Shown here: positions 63,443-64,000 of the stretch, in pieces
How the letters are laid out: each line of letters starts with the position of its first letter
Position numbering within the stretch: position 1 is the first letter of the stretch
DNA from: Leishmania donovani
Taxonomy: Eukaryota; Euglenozoa; Kinetoplastea; Trypanosomatida; Trypanosomatidae
Assembly: GCF_000227135.1 (NCBI RefSeq)
Contig: NC_018247.1
Span: 97,709 to 161,708 of the forward strand
DNA: 64,000 bases
Direction of reading: 5' to 3'
Notes under the pieces: model-generated
Told to the model about the DNA's origin: nothing
The model's database searches: none
The model's input: the letters and a program-made list of their open reading frames with translations, nothing else
Made by a program: the position numbers and the translations under genes

Positions 63443-64000
63443 GACGTTATCCCAAGCACCGACCGCGTGTAGACTTGTGTGCGTGAGCAACGGTGTCTCG
63501 CGAGTTGCTGCTGCTGCCGCCGTCGCGGCGACTCCGTTCTCTCGAACTCGCTTCTTCCCTCGATTCTCCGGCGGCTCTCCCTCTCTGTCCGCCGTCAGGA
63601 TTTTGCTGGGCGCACGCCGAACGCGTGAGAGGCAGAAGGCACGAGCTCGAAAGCCAAACACACGCGTAGGGGAAAAGAGCGTCTCGGCAAGACACGTCTG
63701 TGCACGACTTGCAATGCGCCTCCCCTTATACACACACACACACCTGTGACTCTAGCGTGTGTGAAAGCTATCTGATGCGTGCAGGTGCTTCACATACCCC
63801 CTCCCCATCCCCTTCTACTGCCCTCCACGGCCTCCTTGCGCTGGAGAGGGACTTCGCATCAAACCCGAACGGAGAGAGGGACGTGTGAGGGTAGTCGTGA
63901 GTGCCGGCGGCTCTGCCGCTTCTGCTAAACGTGGCCGTCCCTGCTACTCATCTTGAATCGATCACGCTTGTCTGCTCCGCCTGTCTCTCTCGCTCCCCTC
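63443..64000 (+). other. Terminal spacer
   Basis: 558 bases to the window edge: the 3' flank of the last gene, with a CA run near 63732 and C/T-rich sequence. No gene is seen. Confidence 0.35.

Overview
The window reads as a trypanosomatid nuclear chromosome, most likely Leishmania or a close relative. Genes are GC-rich and intron-free. They sit in long same-strand blocks, and their starts lie shortly downstream of pyrimidine tracts followed by AG, as expected for spliced-leader trans-splicing. The long spacers are rich in GT/CA, CT and poly-C, and the repeats look like the SIDER2 retroposon family. The species cannot be fixed from sequence alone.

Layout: 1-2336 (minus strand) is the 5' end of midasin, which runs off the left edge. 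2337-3656 is a divergent strand-switch region, the expected place of RNA polymerase II initiation. Every confident gene to its right is on the plus strand: a hypothetical (3657), an enkurin-domain protein (4825), a mitochondrial PDK/BCKDK-type kinase (6384), a ZZ zinc-finger protein (10724), an LRR protein with an MGC acylation motif (13972), a small mitochondrial-type membrane protein (18392), a second LRR protein (19414), a coiled-coil hypothetical (22317), a RING protein (24204), an Eco1/ESCO cohesin acetyltransferase (26546), a three-copy tandem array of about 1.01 kb that carries a C/D snoRNA candidate (28221-31075), an SLC49/FLVCR-like transporter (32484), a frameshifted membrane protein (35468), a type I membrane protein (39966), two related multi-pass calcineurin-like phosphoesterases (44353 and 50215), a NUDT19-like Nudix hydrolase (56444), the 9-1-1 clamp subunit RAD1 (59822) and a kinetoplastid hypothetical (61736).

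Repeats and assembly: at least five SIDER2-like stretches (8, 9.4, 16.8, 25.8 and 38.5 kb) are unusually alike, and one is inverted. The window has nine N runs. Six are exactly 99 N, which I read as placeholders of unknown length; several of these are flanked by duplicated sequence. Three have individual lengths (59, 78 and 108) that agree within 4 bases with what the sister copy predicts is missing. Two pieces bounded by 99-N gaps have chimeric flanks: the kinase 3' flank, SIDER2 and the ECO1 5' flank at 8419-9324, and a phosphoesterase-2 head with a phosphoesterase-1 tail at 52614-53878. Each is either an assembly join through a repeat or a real recombination junction.

The genes do not form a functional operon. 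Polycistronic transcription links unrelated functions: ribosome assembly, flagellum, mitochondrial dehydrogenase control, cohesion, checkpoint and membrane transport. The items most worth follow-up are the repeated snoRNA candidate, the chimeric repeat junctions and the patchwork identity between the two phosphoesterase genes.
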